Assembly: GCF_018613715.1 (NCBI RefSeq)
Contig: NZ_JAGGPT010000002.1
Location: 62,001 to 126,000, forward strand
Source of the DNA: Chryseobacterium sp. ISL-6
Lineage (GTDB): Bacteria > Bacteroidota > Bacteroidia > Flavobacteriales > Weeksellaceae
Direction of reading: 5' to 3'
Length of the DNA stretch: 64,000 bases
A program made the translations under genes and the position numbers. Shown here in pieces: positions 34,327 to 43,463 of the stretch. The number at the start of each line of letters is the position of its first letter. Position 1 is the stretch's first letter. Below the pieces are notes generated by a model. The model had not been told where the DNA came from and ran no database searches. It worked only from the letters and a program-made list of their open reading frames with translations.

Positions 34327-36600
34327 TTATTTATTAATAATTAATTTCTTAGAAATTCTTTGGTCGTCTTTATCTACCTGAATGATATAAACTCCAGTGG
34401 GAAGTTCAGATAAATTAACGCGTTCGGAGATTTTACCTGTTTTATTAATATCTTTTTTCGGACTTACTAATTTTCCATCCATAGCAAAAACAGTATAAGA
34501 TATTCCTTTTTTCGCATTAGTTTCGATAGTAAAAATACCTTTAGAAGGATTTGGATAAATAGCAAATCCGGCTTCCGATTTTTCTGAGTCACTTACTCCT
34601 AATGTCGAATTGATGGTAAAGTTTGTTGTATTTACGTTTAAAAAGACATTATCAATTGCCTTGATCATTAATCTTGCATTACTTGCTGTACCTAATCCAC
34701 CAGGAACATTGAAGGTATAAGATCCATTATTCGGGGTACTTGCAACCAATACGTGAGGGAATGTAAGTCCACCATCTGTCGAAAGTAGAATACTTACATT
34801 TGCAGTGTTTACAGGAGCTGCATTTGTATTGGCAACATCCCAGGTTATCGTTTTAGACTCGCCTGTATTCCAAACTGCTCCCGGAAGATTTTGAGAAGTA
34901 ACAACAAAAGGTCCTGCCGCATCTGATACTGTTAATTGAATATCATCGCGACCTGTTTGTCCGCCAGCCGGATTATTATCTCTTACCAATAATGAAAAAT
35001 TCAATGTTCTGGCAACAGAAGATAATTTTTCCCAGGCTCTGTAATTACTTGCTGTAATTATTGTTGGATTATAACCTTCTATAATTGTAGATAATCTCGG
35101 AAAATATCTTGATGGTGAAGTGGTAGCCCATAAAGATCTGAACATCGGTCCTACTGCATTTGCCGGTCTTGGAGGCATTTGAGCCGCTCCAAAATCAATT
35201 TGTTCCCAGTTATAAGTGATAGCATCACCATCCGGATCATTTCCAACCCCTGTTAGCATGAATGGAGTTTGTTTTGGTATCGTTTTATCAGGTCCTGCAT
35301 TTGCAGTGGGTTCATTATTACCTGTTGCTGTATTCACGCTACAGTTTCTTGAAGGAGAAGTGATCGTTGTATACATTTCACGAATGCTAACCGCATGGAA
35401 ATAAGCATCACTGTTATTCTGAACATTAGGAGGACAGATTCCTGCATATCCCATAATTGAACTTGCGCTTCCAGGTTCAATCGAAGTTGCATCGTTTCTG
35501 TTACATGCGTTATTCTGTGTATGATTTGCCCCAAACTGATGTCCCATTTCATGTGCTACAAAATCGATAACAAAAGGATCACCTACAGGAACAGCAGATC
35601 CAGTAACACCTCCTGCTTTCACTGTATTGCTACAAACGGCAGGTGTATAAGCTAAGCCATTATCGTTTCCTTGGTTTGCTTGAAAAAAGACATGACCTAT
35701 ATCATAATTTGCCGCTCCAATAGCATTATTTGTTACCACTACATTCTCGTCAATCATTTGATAAGCATCAAGCGGGTCGTAAGTATCTACACTGGTAAAA
35801 AACAAAACATCTGTATTAGCAATTAACTGCAATGTTACAGAAATATCATTTTCAAAAACTTCATTAAGGCGCGCTACAACTAAATTAACAGCAGCTAAAA
35901 CAGCAGCTTTTTTCTGAGCATCAGTCCCCGTACTTACCCCGGCCTGCAGGGCAATATAAGCTGTATACTCTATCGTGGTAGAAATCGCAAGCCTGTATTT
36001 ACGCAATAATCCATCAACAACTGTTTTTCCTTCCAATCCGGAACCAATTTGTTTCAATGAATTATCATCTTTAAAAAGACACTCAAATTTACTGGCTGAT
36101 TGAGCATTTTTCCTGTCATACAATCTGTAAACCTTATTATCAGGTGAGTATGAATCTATATAATACATTCCTTTAGAGCCCCTGATTACCGCATTTAAAC
36201 CAAAATAAGGATCTAATGAGAATTTTATTTTAGTAGCTGGATCGCCTACTCTATGTCCTGTGTATGATTTGATATCAGAATATCTTGATTGAAGATCAGG
36301 ATGCATTGTTGATGCTTCCAATATTTCATAAGTGTCAAATGCTCCCTGGTCATTAGGAAATTTTATTAAAACACCCTTTGCCAAAGGCGTTTTATTTCTG
36401 TCGGGCGCATTCGATAGTTGTTGTTTAAGTTCATTTGTATTCAGTCTTAACAATTCATAGTCAGATACTCTAACAGATGATTCCTTTGTTTCTTTGATAC
36501 TTTGCTTCGAAAGCTTTGTCCATTGATTTTGCTGTGCAAATCCCATAGATGATATTACGAGAAAACCTGCAAGAATTAGTAATCTTTTTTTCATATACAT
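34327..36600 (-). CDS. Secreted reprolysin-like zinc metallopeptidase with T9SS type A signal
   Basis: 757 residues. Two ATGs 6 nt apart (36600 and 36594) allow MYMKK or MKK; the signal peptide ends near GFAQ. A propeptide-like region (about 30-180) precedes the catalytic domain with zinc motif HEMGHQFGANH (residues 350-360), a Met-turn SSIMGY, then Ig-like segments and a T9SS type A domain (FAIYPNPSKGIFTIET ... GVYIIQVDK ... KKLIINK). It is a paralog of the peptidase at 8999-11671 but has no P domain. The start codon directly abuts the stop of the upstream lipoprotein gene, so the two are probably co-expressed. Confidence 0.93.
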   Translation of the reverse strand: MYMKKRLLILAGFLVISSMGFAQQNQWTKLSKQSIKETKESSVRVSDYELLRLNTNELKQQLSNAPDRNKTPLAKGVLIKFPNDQGAFDTYEILEASTMHPDLQSRYSDIKSYTGHRVGDPATKIKFSLDPYFGLNAVIRGSKGMYYIDSYSPDNKVYRLYDRKNAQSASKFECLFKDDNSLKQIGSGLEGKTVVDGLLRKYRLAISTTIEYTAYIALQAGVSTGTDAQKKAAVLAAVNLVVARLNEVFENDISVTLQLIANTDVLFFTSVDTYDPLDAYQMIDENVVVTNNAIGAANYDIGHVFFQANQGNDNGLAYTPAVCSNTVKAGGVTGSAVPVGDPFVIDFVAHEMGHQFGANHTQNNACNRNDATSIEPGSASSIMGYAGICPPNVQNNSDAYFHAVSIREMYTTITSPSRNCSVNTATGNNEPTANAGPDKTIPKQTPFMLTGVGNDPDGDAITYNWEQIDFGAAQMPPRPANAVGPMFRSLWATTSPSRYFPRLSTIIEGYNPTIITASNYRAWEKLSSVARTLNFSLLVRDNNPAGGQTGRDDIQLTVSDAAGPFVVTSQNLPGAVWNTGESKTITWDVANTNAAPVNTANVSILLSTDGGLTFPHVLVASTPNNGSYTFNVPGGLGTASNARLMIKAIDNVFLNVNTTNFTINSTLGVSDSEKSEAGFAIYPNPSKGIFTIETNAKKGISYTVFAMDGKLVSPKKDINKTGKISERVNLSELPTGVYIIQVDKDDQRISKKLIINK

Positions 36601-37074
36601 TTATTTAATTAAATTTAGCTTTATTTCAGTTGGTTTATTGAATACCTTAAGTATTACAATAGGATTTGATTGTTTTTCTTCTGCATATTCCCTGTTTTCA
36701 ATCTCTTTATAATTAACTAATAGAATAGAATTATTCATTTCCAATTTTTCAATTTCAATATCTCCGTATTTTTTATTCTTTAACTGAGGCTTTAAGACTA
36801 AAAAGTATGCACCCGATTCTTCTAATACTGGTATAGGTGCTGATCTTGAAAATTTGGAATTATCTAATTGTCTGTATAGTTCTTTAATCCCCTTTGTTGA
36901 ATTTATCAGAGTATATTCTTTTAAATTAATTTCAGCATTCAACCTTCTTATTTCAGTAAATTCTACTTTTTCAGCATTCTTACCTGGAGTTATATTCCTT
37001 TTATAATTGGCGCAGGAAAACACCAACAAAAACAAAAAAATAGAAATAATTGAAAATTTTACTAATATATTCAT
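36601..37074 (-). CDS. Hypothetical lipoprotein upstream of the metallopeptidase gene
   Basis: 157 residues from the ATG at 37074 (MNILVKFSIISIF). The TTG two codons earlier is part of the promoter box, so I do not use it. The signal ends in the lipobox LLVFSC. The mature part is charged and has no motif I recognise (EKVEFTEIRRLNAEINLKEY, IPVLEESGAYFLVLKPQL). The stop codon is adjacent to the first ATG of the peptidase gene (0 nt between). The order suggests a partner of the peptidase, such as an inhibitor or chaperone, but nothing in the sequence proves it. Confidence 0.72.
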   Translation of the reverse strand: MNILVKFSIISIFLFLLVFSCANYKRNITPGKNAEKVEFTEIRRLNAEINLKEYTLINSTKGIKELYRQLDNSKFSRSAPIPVLEESGAYFLVLKPQLKNKKYGDIEIEKLEMNNSILLVNYKEIENREYAEEKQSNPIVILKVFNKPTEIKLNLIK

Positions 37075-37077
37075 AGT

Positions 37078-37085
37078 CAAAAATA
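37078..37085 (-). promoter_or_regulatory. Promoter box of the lipoprotein-peptidase pair
   Basis: TATTTTTG on the minus strand, a perfect TAnnTTTG match that ends three bases before the ATG at 37074. The transcript probably begins at or next to the start codon. Confidence 0.65.
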
Positions 37086-37479
37086 GAAAAATATTCTTAC
37101 ATAAAAAACTTAAAACCTTTTAAAAATCAACTAATTAAACATTCACCACGAGACAATAGGCATTCTCTTCATTAAAAAAATCCAGATTTGTCTGAACAAT
37201 TCACTTTCATACGATCTCCACTATTTTTGATTACCAATTGATATGGTGATATTTTTTAATTATCCCTCACACAATTATTCTGTAAAATCTTAATTACAAT
37301 CATTCCTTTAATTCTTCCAAGAAATCAAATACACCTGTAAAAATTCTTGTAAAAAAATTGTAAATCATTTTAATCCACTAGATATTAAATATTTACAGAT
37401 TTACCAAAACAATACGCCTCATTTACAAGAACAACTTTGATAGCCCTGCTAATTTTACTTCATCAAAAAAATTAATCTT
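37086..37479. other. Gene-free divergent region
   Basis: About 390 bp, AT-rich, between the divergent lipoprotein and DUF4349 genes. I see no reliable gene. A short minus-strand reading frame near 37190-37220 is too small to support. A weak box CAACTTTG (37431-37438) may serve the DUF4349 gene. Confidence 0.55.
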
Positions 37480-38412
37480 ATGAAAAAGTTCATCTTACTA
37501 GTTGCAGTATCCAGCACTTTCATCATGTGTAAAAAAAGTGAAGCAACAAAATCTCAGCTTGAAGGAGCAGTACAATCTGCCGATAGTACCGTTACAGCCA
37601 CATCTGATAAGATCAGTGATATAACCAATACAGCGGAAGCCGTTTTTGATTCGGCCAATGTAAAAATCAAAGAATTTGATGACACAAAAAATGTGATCAA
37701 AGAAAAAATTGAAGCGACCTCAAAAAGTGTAGATTCCTTATCTAATAAAATAGCTTCTACTAAATTAGAATCTAAAATAGAAAAAAAGGACTCAACTAAA
37801 AAAGGCTCTGAAAAAATTGTGATCAATGTCCCTTCTCCAAAGATCATTAAAGAAACTAAAGTGATTTATAAGGATAAAACAAAGAAAGAAAATGATGAAT
37901 TGAATCCTCCTAAAAACAAAATGGTAAAGACCGGAACACTAGAATTAAATGTTGAAAATACTGAAACCGCAAAAGACATCGTAACTCAGGAAGTGAAAAA
38001 ATATGATGGTTTTATACAAAGTGAAAATATTTCTCTAAATAACAATGATAAAAAAATTGCCTATCTAAAAGTAAAGGTTCCTATTCAGAAGCTTGACTAT
38101 CTAATGGATGATATAAGCAGGATTGGTGTTATTGAAAATAAGGGAACTGAAATATCCGGACAGAATTATGTTGAAAATACAATGTCTGATTTAGAAATTA
38201 CACTTTATGGAACTGCTGAAGGTTATGCAGGAATCGATAAGCCTAAAACTTTCGGAGATGAATCTTTTGATGCGATCTCTTCTGGCTGGAGTGTAATAAC
38301 AGGTATCTTTTTGTTTATGCTTCCCTTTTGGCCTTTATTTTTAATTATAGGAGTCGGATATTATTTCTACAAAAAGAAAAATAAAAACACCCCTAATAAC
38401 CAGTCTAACTAA
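37480..38412 (+). CDS. DUF4349 lipoprotein
   Basis: 310 residues. MKKFILLVAVSSTFIMC is a lipoprotein signal with Cys17. A long Lys/Ser/Thr-rich, probably coiled linker spans about 25-145. The DUF4349 domain covers about 148-245, with VKTGTLELNVENTETAKDIV, QSENIS and LKVKVPIQKLDYLMDDIS. A membrane helix at about 272-296 (GIFLFMLPFWPLFLIIGVGYY) precedes a short basic tail. Having both a lipid anchor and a C-terminal helix would tether both ends. DUF4349 proteins are of unknown function. Monocistronic. Confidence 0.88.
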   Translation: MKKFILLVAVSSTFIMCKKSEATKSQLEGAVQSADSTVTATSDKISDITNTAEAVFDSANVKIKEFDDTKNVIKEKIEATSKSVDSLSNKIASTKLESKIEKKDSTKKGSEKIVINVPSPKIIKETKVIYKDKTKKENDELNPPKNKMVKTGTLELNVENTETAKDIVTQEVKKYDGFIQSENISLNNNDKKIAYLKVKVPIQKLDYLMDDISRIGVIENKGTEISGQNYVENTMSDLEITLYGTAEGYAGIDKPKTFGDESFDAISSGWSVITGIFLFMLPFWPLFLIIGVGYYFYKKKNKNTPNNQSN

Positions 38413-38538
38413 TATTCTAATCCATCATCGCTGATGGATTTTTTATTTTTAATAATATTTTAATCATCTGCAGGTACTTAAGGAAAATATTCTTCGTTAA
38501 CTTTATAATACCAAATTAAAACTTAAAGATTAACACCA

Positions 38539-39567
38539 ATGAACCATCTTCCTAACTTCAAATATGAGCTCGAAAAAAAAGAACCACGACTTGGACCGGG
38601 TGGTATTACAAGAGGTGTTTCGGTAAAAGAATTTAAAGCTTCAGAAAATCTTGCCGGGGTAAGTATGCATTTAGAGCCGGGAGCCATTCGCGAACTTCAT
38701 TGGCATGCCAACGCTGCAGAATGGGGATATGTTTTGAAAGGTCAAATGCGTACGACAGTAATTGATCCCAAGGGAGAGGTTTCTACAGACATTTTCAATC
38801 CCGGTGATGTTTGGTACTTCCCAAGAGGTTTTGGCCATGTTTTACAATGTATCAGCAGTGAAAGCTGTCATTTTATACTCATATTTGATAATGGAGATTT
38901 TTCTGAGGATCATACCTTCAGTATTACAGATTTTATTTCTAGTGTTCCGGTAGAAATTGCCGCACAAAATTTAGGAATAACTCAGGAAAAAGTAAAACAG
39001 CTTTATCAGGGTGAAGCCTATTTTGCCCAGTGTGAGCTTCCTGATATTTATTCTGGTCTGGCTTCTCCAAGAAATGAAGTAAGTCTAGTTTCAAAGCACC
39101 GATATCCACTAGGATCACAACAGCCCATTGTTATACCAGGTGGAGGCATCCAGAGAGTTGTTACCCAGAAGGAATTTCACATTGCTAAAACCATTACCGG
39201 AAGTATATTTGAAATTGAACCCGGTGGACTGCGTGAAATGCATTGGCATCCAAATGCTGACGAATGGCAATATTACATTCAAGGAAAAGCGGAAATGGGT
39301 GTTTTTCTGGCAGAAGGACAATTTGTGAAAGACAAATTTGAAAAAGGTGATGTTGGCTATGTTCCAATGGGAGCCGGGCATTATATCAAAAATGTAGGTA
39401 CTGAAAAACTTATTGTATTGCTTGGTTTTAATAATGGTTTATACGAAGCTATTGATTTAAGCAGCTGGATTGGTGGAAATCCGAGAGATATTTTAAAAGG
39501 TAATTTTGGTGTGGGCGATGATATCATCGATCAATTTCCAAAATCAGGTCAACTGATCATCAAATAA
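38539..39567 (+). CDS. Oxalate-decarboxylase-type bicupin
   Basis: 342 residues with two cupin domains. The manganese ligands are complete in both: His54, His56, Glu61, His100 (LHWHANAAEW and GFGH) and His235, His237, Glu242, His281 (MHWHPNADEW and GAGH). The N-terminal lid loop that is SENST in B. subtilis OxdC reads SEDHT (122-126) and keeps the catalytic Glu; Arg71 corresponds to the first-site arginine. Oxalate decarboxylase turns oxalate into formate and CO2. No signal peptide, so it is likely cytoplasmic. No formate or oxalate transport gene lies nearby, so substrate remains inferred. Confidence 0.9.
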   Translation: MNHLPNFKYELEKKEPRLGPGGITRGVSVKEFKASENLAGVSMHLEPGAIRELHWHANAAEWGYVLKGQMRTTVIDPKGEVSTDIFNPGDVWYFPRGFGHVLQCISSESCHFILIFDNGDFSEDHTFSITDFISSVPVEIAAQNLGITQEKVKQLYQGEAYFAQCELPDIYSGLASPRNEVSLVSKHRYPLGSQQPIVIPGGGIQRVVTQKEFHIAKTITGSIFEIEPGGLREMHWHPNADEWQYYIQGKAEMGVFLAEGQFVKDKFEKGDVGYVPMGAGHYIKNVGTEKLIVLLGFNNGLYEAIDLSSWIGGNPRDILKGNFGVGDDIIDQFPKSGQLIIK

Positions 39568-39646
39568 ACTTTAATCTGCTTTTTAGCTACTGCATTAAAA
39601 AGAAAAAAAAATAATATTATATCTTAATATTTTGTGGTGCGTGAAT

Positions 39647-39677
39647 GTAAAAGGCTCTCAAATTGAGAGCCTTTTAC
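39647..39677. terminator. Terminator between the bicupin and small membrane protein genes
   Basis: A 14-bp perfect stem, gtaaaaggctctca (39647-39660) with tgagagccttttac (39664-39677), loop aat. It ends at the stop codon of the minus-strand gene and probably serves both strands. Confidence 0.85.
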
Positions 39678-40042
39678 TATTTCATATTTACTACTTTATC
39701 TACCACATATTTTGTGTTTCCTCTCCAAGGTAATGTGCCTTTGTATTCTTTGTAATGAAGATCAAAGGTTTTACCACTGTTTGTTTCCAATTGTTTAAAA
39801 ACTTCGGGATCATTCACAGAAAATTCAAACTCATAGCTTGTGATACTTCCAGTCTTTCCTCTTCCAAAACCTTCCTGAATCAATTTACCTTCATAGGTTT
39901 TAAATACATAGCCTTTTTTAATAGCATAGTTCAGATAACCTGACTTTACTCCTTCGCCAAAAACGAAGAAAAACTTATACCATACGAATACTCCTATTAG
40001 AAGTAAAACGATTCCCAGAGTGATCCACCAAGTTTTTTTCAT
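39677..40042 (-). CDS. Small membrane-anchored protein of unknown function
   Basis: 121 residues. One N-terminal helix (WWITLGIVLLLIGVFVWYKFFFV) anchors a small soluble domain: SGYLNYAIKKGYVFKTYEGKL, FEFSVNDPEVFKQLE, FDLHYKEYKGTLPWRGNTKY. Relatives in Flavobacteriia are sometimes labelled 6-phosphogluconate dehydrogenase, which is not supported: there is no dinucleotide-binding motif and the length is far too short. The strand pattern suggests a small OB-like or beta-sandwich domain facing the periplasm. It lies 24 nt downstream of the acyl-CoA dehydrogenase stop and may be co-transcribed. Confidence 0.75.
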   Translation of the reverse strand: MKKTWWITLGIVLLLIGVFVWYKFFFVFGEGVKSGYLNYAIKKGYVFKTYEGKLIQEGFGRGKTGSITSYEFEFSVNDPEVFKQLETNSGKTFDLHYKEYKGTLPWRGNTKYVVDKVVNMK

Positions 40043-40066
40043 AAGTAGTTGTGTTTGTTTATGTTT

Positions 40067-41206
40067 TTATTTTGAAATACTTCTGGAAATCACGATTTTC
40101 TGGATTTCAGAAGTTCCTTCATAAATCTGAGTGATCTTAGCATCACGCATAAATCTTTCAACGTGGTATTCTTTCACGTATCCATATCCACCATGGATTT
40201 GTACCGCTTCAATAGAAGTGTCCATAGCTACCTGAGAAGCGTATAATTTTGCCATAGCCCCACTTTCAGAAATATCTTTTCCAGCATCTTTCTCTGTTGC
40301 AGCCTTGAAACAAAGCATTCTTGCAGCAGTAATCTGCGTCGCCATATCTGCTAATTTAAAAGCAATAGCCTGATGATTGATAATTTCAGTTTTAAAAGCC
40401 TTTCTTGTCTTAGCATATTTAAGCGCCAATTCATAAGCTCCTGCAGCAATTCCTAAAGCTTGAGAAGCAATTCCTATTCTACCTCCATTCAATACAGCCA
40501 TTGCAAAATTGAAACCAAAACCATCTTCTCCAATTCTGTTTTCTTTAGGCACTTTTACATTATTGAACATTAAAGAGTGTGTATCACTCCCTCTGATTCC
40601 TAATTTATCTTCTTTTGGTCCGATCTCAAAACCTTCCCAACCTCTTTCTACGATAAATGCATTGATTCCTTTATGCTTTTTCTCAGGATCAGTCTGAGCA
40701 ATTACAACGTAGTAAGAAGCAGTTCCTCCATTTGTGATCCAGTTTTTAATTCCATTTAAAAGATAATAGTCCCCTTTATCTTCTGCAGTTGTTTTTTGCG
40801 AAGTTGCATCAGATCCTGCCTCAGGCTCAGATAAAGCAAATGCACCGATTACCTTCCCACTCGCTAAAGGTGTAAGATATTTTTGTTTTTGTTCTTCAGA
40901 AGCAAACTTTTCAAGACCAGCACAAACTAATGAATTGTTTACAGACATTACAACTGCTGCAGAGGCATCCACTTTTGCAATCTCCTCCATAGCCAAAACG
41001 TAAGAAACGCTATCCATACCTGCTCCACCATATTTAGGATCTACCATCATTCCTAAAAGTCCCATTTCACCCATCATCTTCACTTGTTCAGTTGGGAATT
41101 TTTGATCGCGATCTCTTTCAATAACCCCTGGTAATAGTTCGTTTTGTGCAAAATCTCTTGCTGCCTGCTGAATCATCAGCTGTTCTTCCGATAAATTAAA
41201 GTCCAT
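40067..41206 (-). CDS. Acyl-CoA dehydrogenase
   Basis: 379 residues, the usual length of short-chain acyl-CoA dehydrogenases. It introduces the alpha-beta double bond using FAD and passes electrons to electron-transfer flavoprotein. Visible signatures: GAFALSEPEAGSDATS (FAD and substrate region), WITNGG, GIRGSDTHSL, QIHGGYGYVKEYHVERFMRDAK and the catalytic base Glu in YEGTSEIQ. It diverges from the acyl-CoA ligase gene across 145 bp, and the pair fits fatty- or branched-acid oxidation. Exact chain length cannot be read from sequence alone. Confidence 0.95.
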   Translation of the reverse strand: MDFNLSEEQLMIQQAARDFAQNELLPGVIERDRDQKFPTEQVKMMGEMGLLGMMVDPKYGGAGMDSVSYVLAMEEIAKVDASAAVVMSVNNSLVCAGLEKFASEEQKQKYLTPLASGKVIGAFALSEPEAGSDATSQKTTAEDKGDYYLLNGIKNWITNGGTASYYVVIAQTDPEKKHKGINAFIVERGWEGFEIGPKEDKLGIRGSDTHSLMFNNVKVPKENRIGEDGFGFNFAMAVLNGGRIGIASQALGIAAGAYELALKYAKTRKAFKTEIINHQAIAFKLADMATQITAARMLCFKAATEKDAGKDISESGAMAKLYASQVAMDTSIEAVQIHGGYGYVKEYHVERFMRDAKITQIYEGTSEIQKIVISRSISK

Positions 41207-41351
41207 AAAAATTAATAATTAGATGGTCGTAAATTTACACTTTTTAAGCAAACCTGAAAAAATATTTGATATCCGAAAATTGCGAGTAGATTTATGCTGT
41301 TTTCACAAAAATGCTTATATTTAAATTTCTTTAAAAATTACATAAAAAATT

Positions 41352-43130
41352 ATGACGATCAAAAGATTATTCGATATACCTCATCATGCTTTGGATAAAT
41401 TTCCTAAAACGGATATGTTTGTGACAAAGCATCAGGGTGAATGGAAAAAAACATCTACGCAAGAATTTATCAATCAAGGAAATAAAATATCCAGAGGGCT
41501 TTTAAAACTTGGAATTAAACCCGGGGACAAAATTGCTCTTATTACAACTAATACGCGTACAGAATGGGCTATCATGGATTTGGGACTTTCTCAGATCGGA
41601 GTGGTTTCTGTGCCTGTCTATCCAAGCATATCTCATGAAGACTATGAATTCATTTTTGGTAATGCTGAAATAAAATACTGCTTTGTTTCCGATAAAGAAT
41701 TGCTTACTAAAGTAATGAAAGTGAAACACAATATACCATCTTTGCAGGGAGTTTTCACTTTTGACACCATAAGTGGTGCTGCCAATTGGCGCGAAATTTT
41801 GGATCTGGGTGAAGATGATTCTACACAAATTGAAGTAGAAGAGCTTTCTAACGCAATCAATTCCGAGGATCTGGCAACGATTATTTATACATCAGGAACC
41901 ACAGGAAGGCCTAAAGGAGTAATGCTTACGCATCATAATATTGTTTCTAATGTTCTGGGATCAGTTCCTAGAATCCCTAAGAAAAAAGGCCTTGATTATA
42001 AGGATACCAGGATCTTAAGCTTTCTACCGATCTGTCATATTTTTGAAAGAATGCTTTTCTACCTGTTCCAATACAATGGCTTTTCAGTTTATTTTGCCGA
42101 GAGCATTGATAAAATGGGTGAGAATGTAAAAGAAGTTAAGCCTCACTATATGAGTGTTGTCCCAAGATTAGTGGAGAAAGTATATGATAAAATCTATAGT
42201 ACAGGATCTTCTGCCGGTGGATTAAAAACAAAAATATTCTTTTGGGCTTTAAACCTTATTTCTAAAAAGAAAGAGGTTTCAAAACCATCAGGACTTTTCG
42301 AGATCATTGCTGATAAACTGGTATTCTCAAAATGGAGAGAAGGATTGGGTGGTGAAATCGTAACTCTTGTTTCAGGTTCTGCAGCACTATCTACAAGATT
42401 AAATCTGATGTTTCAAAATGCCGGAATTCCAATTCTGGAAGGATATGGATTAACGGAAACCTCTCCGGTAATTTCTGTAAACAGCTTCGACAAAATGAAA
42501 ATCGGAACTGTTGGTTTGCCTTTAGATAACTTACATGTAAAAATTCAGGAAGACGGTGAAATAACAGTAAAAGGTCCTTCTATTTTTAAAGGTTATTTTA
42601 AAAATGAAGAAATGACAAAAGAAGTTTTCACGGATGATGGGTATTTCAAAACCGGAGATATCGGAAATATTGATGCTGATGGCTTCTTACAAATCACTGA
42701 TCGTAAGAAAGAAATGTTTAAAACATCCGGAGGTAAGTATATCGCACCACAAATTATCGAAAACCAGGCAAAAGCTTCCAAGTTCATTGAACAAATTATG
42801 GTGGTTGGTGATGGTGAAAAAATGCCTTGTGCACTTATTCAGCCTGACTTTGAATTTGCCAAAAGCTGGGCAATGCGAAATAACATAAACTTAGGTTCTA
42901 CTCCACAGGAGATCGCTAAAAGTCCAGAGTTAAAAGAAAGAATAGAAAAAGAGATCGATGGTATTAATGAACATCTCGGAAATTGGGAAAAAATTAAAAA
43001 AATCGAGCTAACTCCAGAAGTCTGGAGTATTGATGCCGGACTCCTGACTCCTACTTTAAAATTAAAAAGAAAAGCAATTAAAGAGAAGTTTATAGACTTA
43101 TACAATAAGATGTATGAGCATCATGAATAA
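41352..43130 (+). CDS. Long-chain fatty-acid-CoA ligase
   Basis: 592 residues. An ANL-superfamily adenylating enzyme that activates fatty acids with ATP and CoA. The P-loop-like motif is IYTSGTTGRPKGVMLTH; the acyl-AMP motif is LEGYGLTETSPV; YFKTGDIGNIDADGFLQITD and RKKEMFKTSGGKYIAP follow. It resembles FadD/FadD15-type ligases used by many Bacteroidota. Neighbour to, and divergent from, an acyl-CoA dehydrogenase gene, so likely used for catabolism. Ends in its own terminator. Confidence 0.93.
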   Translation: MTIKRLFDIPHHALDKFPKTDMFVTKHQGEWKKTSTQEFINQGNKISRGLLKLGIKPGDKIALITTNTRTEWAIMDLGLSQIGVVSVPVYPSISHEDYEFIFGNAEIKYCFVSDKELLTKVMKVKHNIPSLQGVFTFDTISGAANWREILDLGEDDSTQIEVEELSNAINSEDLATIIYTSGTTGRPKGVMLTHHNIVSNVLGSVPRIPKKKGLDYKDTRILSFLPICHIFERMLFYLFQYNGFSVYFAESIDKMGENVKEVKPHYMSVVPRLVEKVYDKIYSTGSSAGGLKTKIFFWALNLISKKKEVSKPSGLFEIIADKLVFSKWREGLGGEIVTLVSGSAALSTRLNLMFQNAGIPILEGYGLTETSPVISVNSFDKMKIGTVGLPLDNLHVKIQEDGEITVKGPSIFKGYFKNEEMTKEVFTDDGYFKTGDIGNIDADGFLQITDRKKEMFKTSGGKYIAPQIIENQAKASKFIEQIMVVGDGEKMPCALIQPDFEFAKSWAMRNNINLGSTPQEIAKSPELKERIEKEIDGINEHLGNWEKIKKIELTPEVWSIDAGLLTPTLKLKRKAIKEKFIDLYNKMYEHHE

Positions 43131-43139
43131 AAATATCAG

Positions 43140-43166
43140 CCGCTTCTTTATTGAAGCGGTTTTTTT
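43140..43166 (+). terminator. Terminator of the acyl-CoA ligase gene
   Basis: Stem ccgcttc (43140-43146) with gaagcgg (43153-43159), followed by seven T. Confidence 0.85.
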
Positions 43167-43413
43167 GTATCTTATATATTCAGGTTTAGACCAGAGTCAA
43201 TTTGAATTTCGTTTTCTGACAAATGGAATGACTATTTTTATCCGTAGAATATGACACTAATCATCCTGACTATCCTGATCTACTAAGATCAAAGGTTTAA
43301 GATACTTATATGTTCTTTATATGCAATATTCGAGGACTTTCATGATGACTGAAGTGTTTAAAACTTTTTGTGGCTTTTGTGGTTTAAAAAGAATATAAAG
43401 AAACTATAAATAA

Positions 43414-43444
43414 AAAAAGCTGTCTCATTTCTGAAACAGCTTTT
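43414..43444 (-). terminator. Terminator of the zinc-ribbon-like gene
   Basis: Stem aaagctgt.tca with tga.acagctttt around a tttc loop (one G-U pair on the minus strand), 20 nt past the stop at 43464, with a T run on the minus strand. Confidence 0.8.
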
Positions 43445-43463
43445 ATATTTAAAAAAACGGTAA

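Larger units (their letters stand above)
43131..43463. other. Gene-free convergent region
   Basis: 333 bp between convergent genes. It has a terminator at each end. The middle contains no gene; a short degenerate repeat, tttttgtggcttttgtggttt (43365-43385 approximately), resembles phrases common in Bacteroidota intergenic DNA, but only one copy is in this window. Confidence 0.55.

Noticed and set aside
37190..37230. Short minus-strand frame that might be a remnant coding fragment
   Set aside because: Only about 12 codons before a stop; a remnant would need a frameshift to continue and I could not identify a parent gene.
39677..40042. 6-phosphogluconate dehydrogenase, a label seen on relatives of this small protein
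   Set aside because: The protein is 121 residues with one membrane helix and no dinucleotide-binding motif, so the label is not credible.
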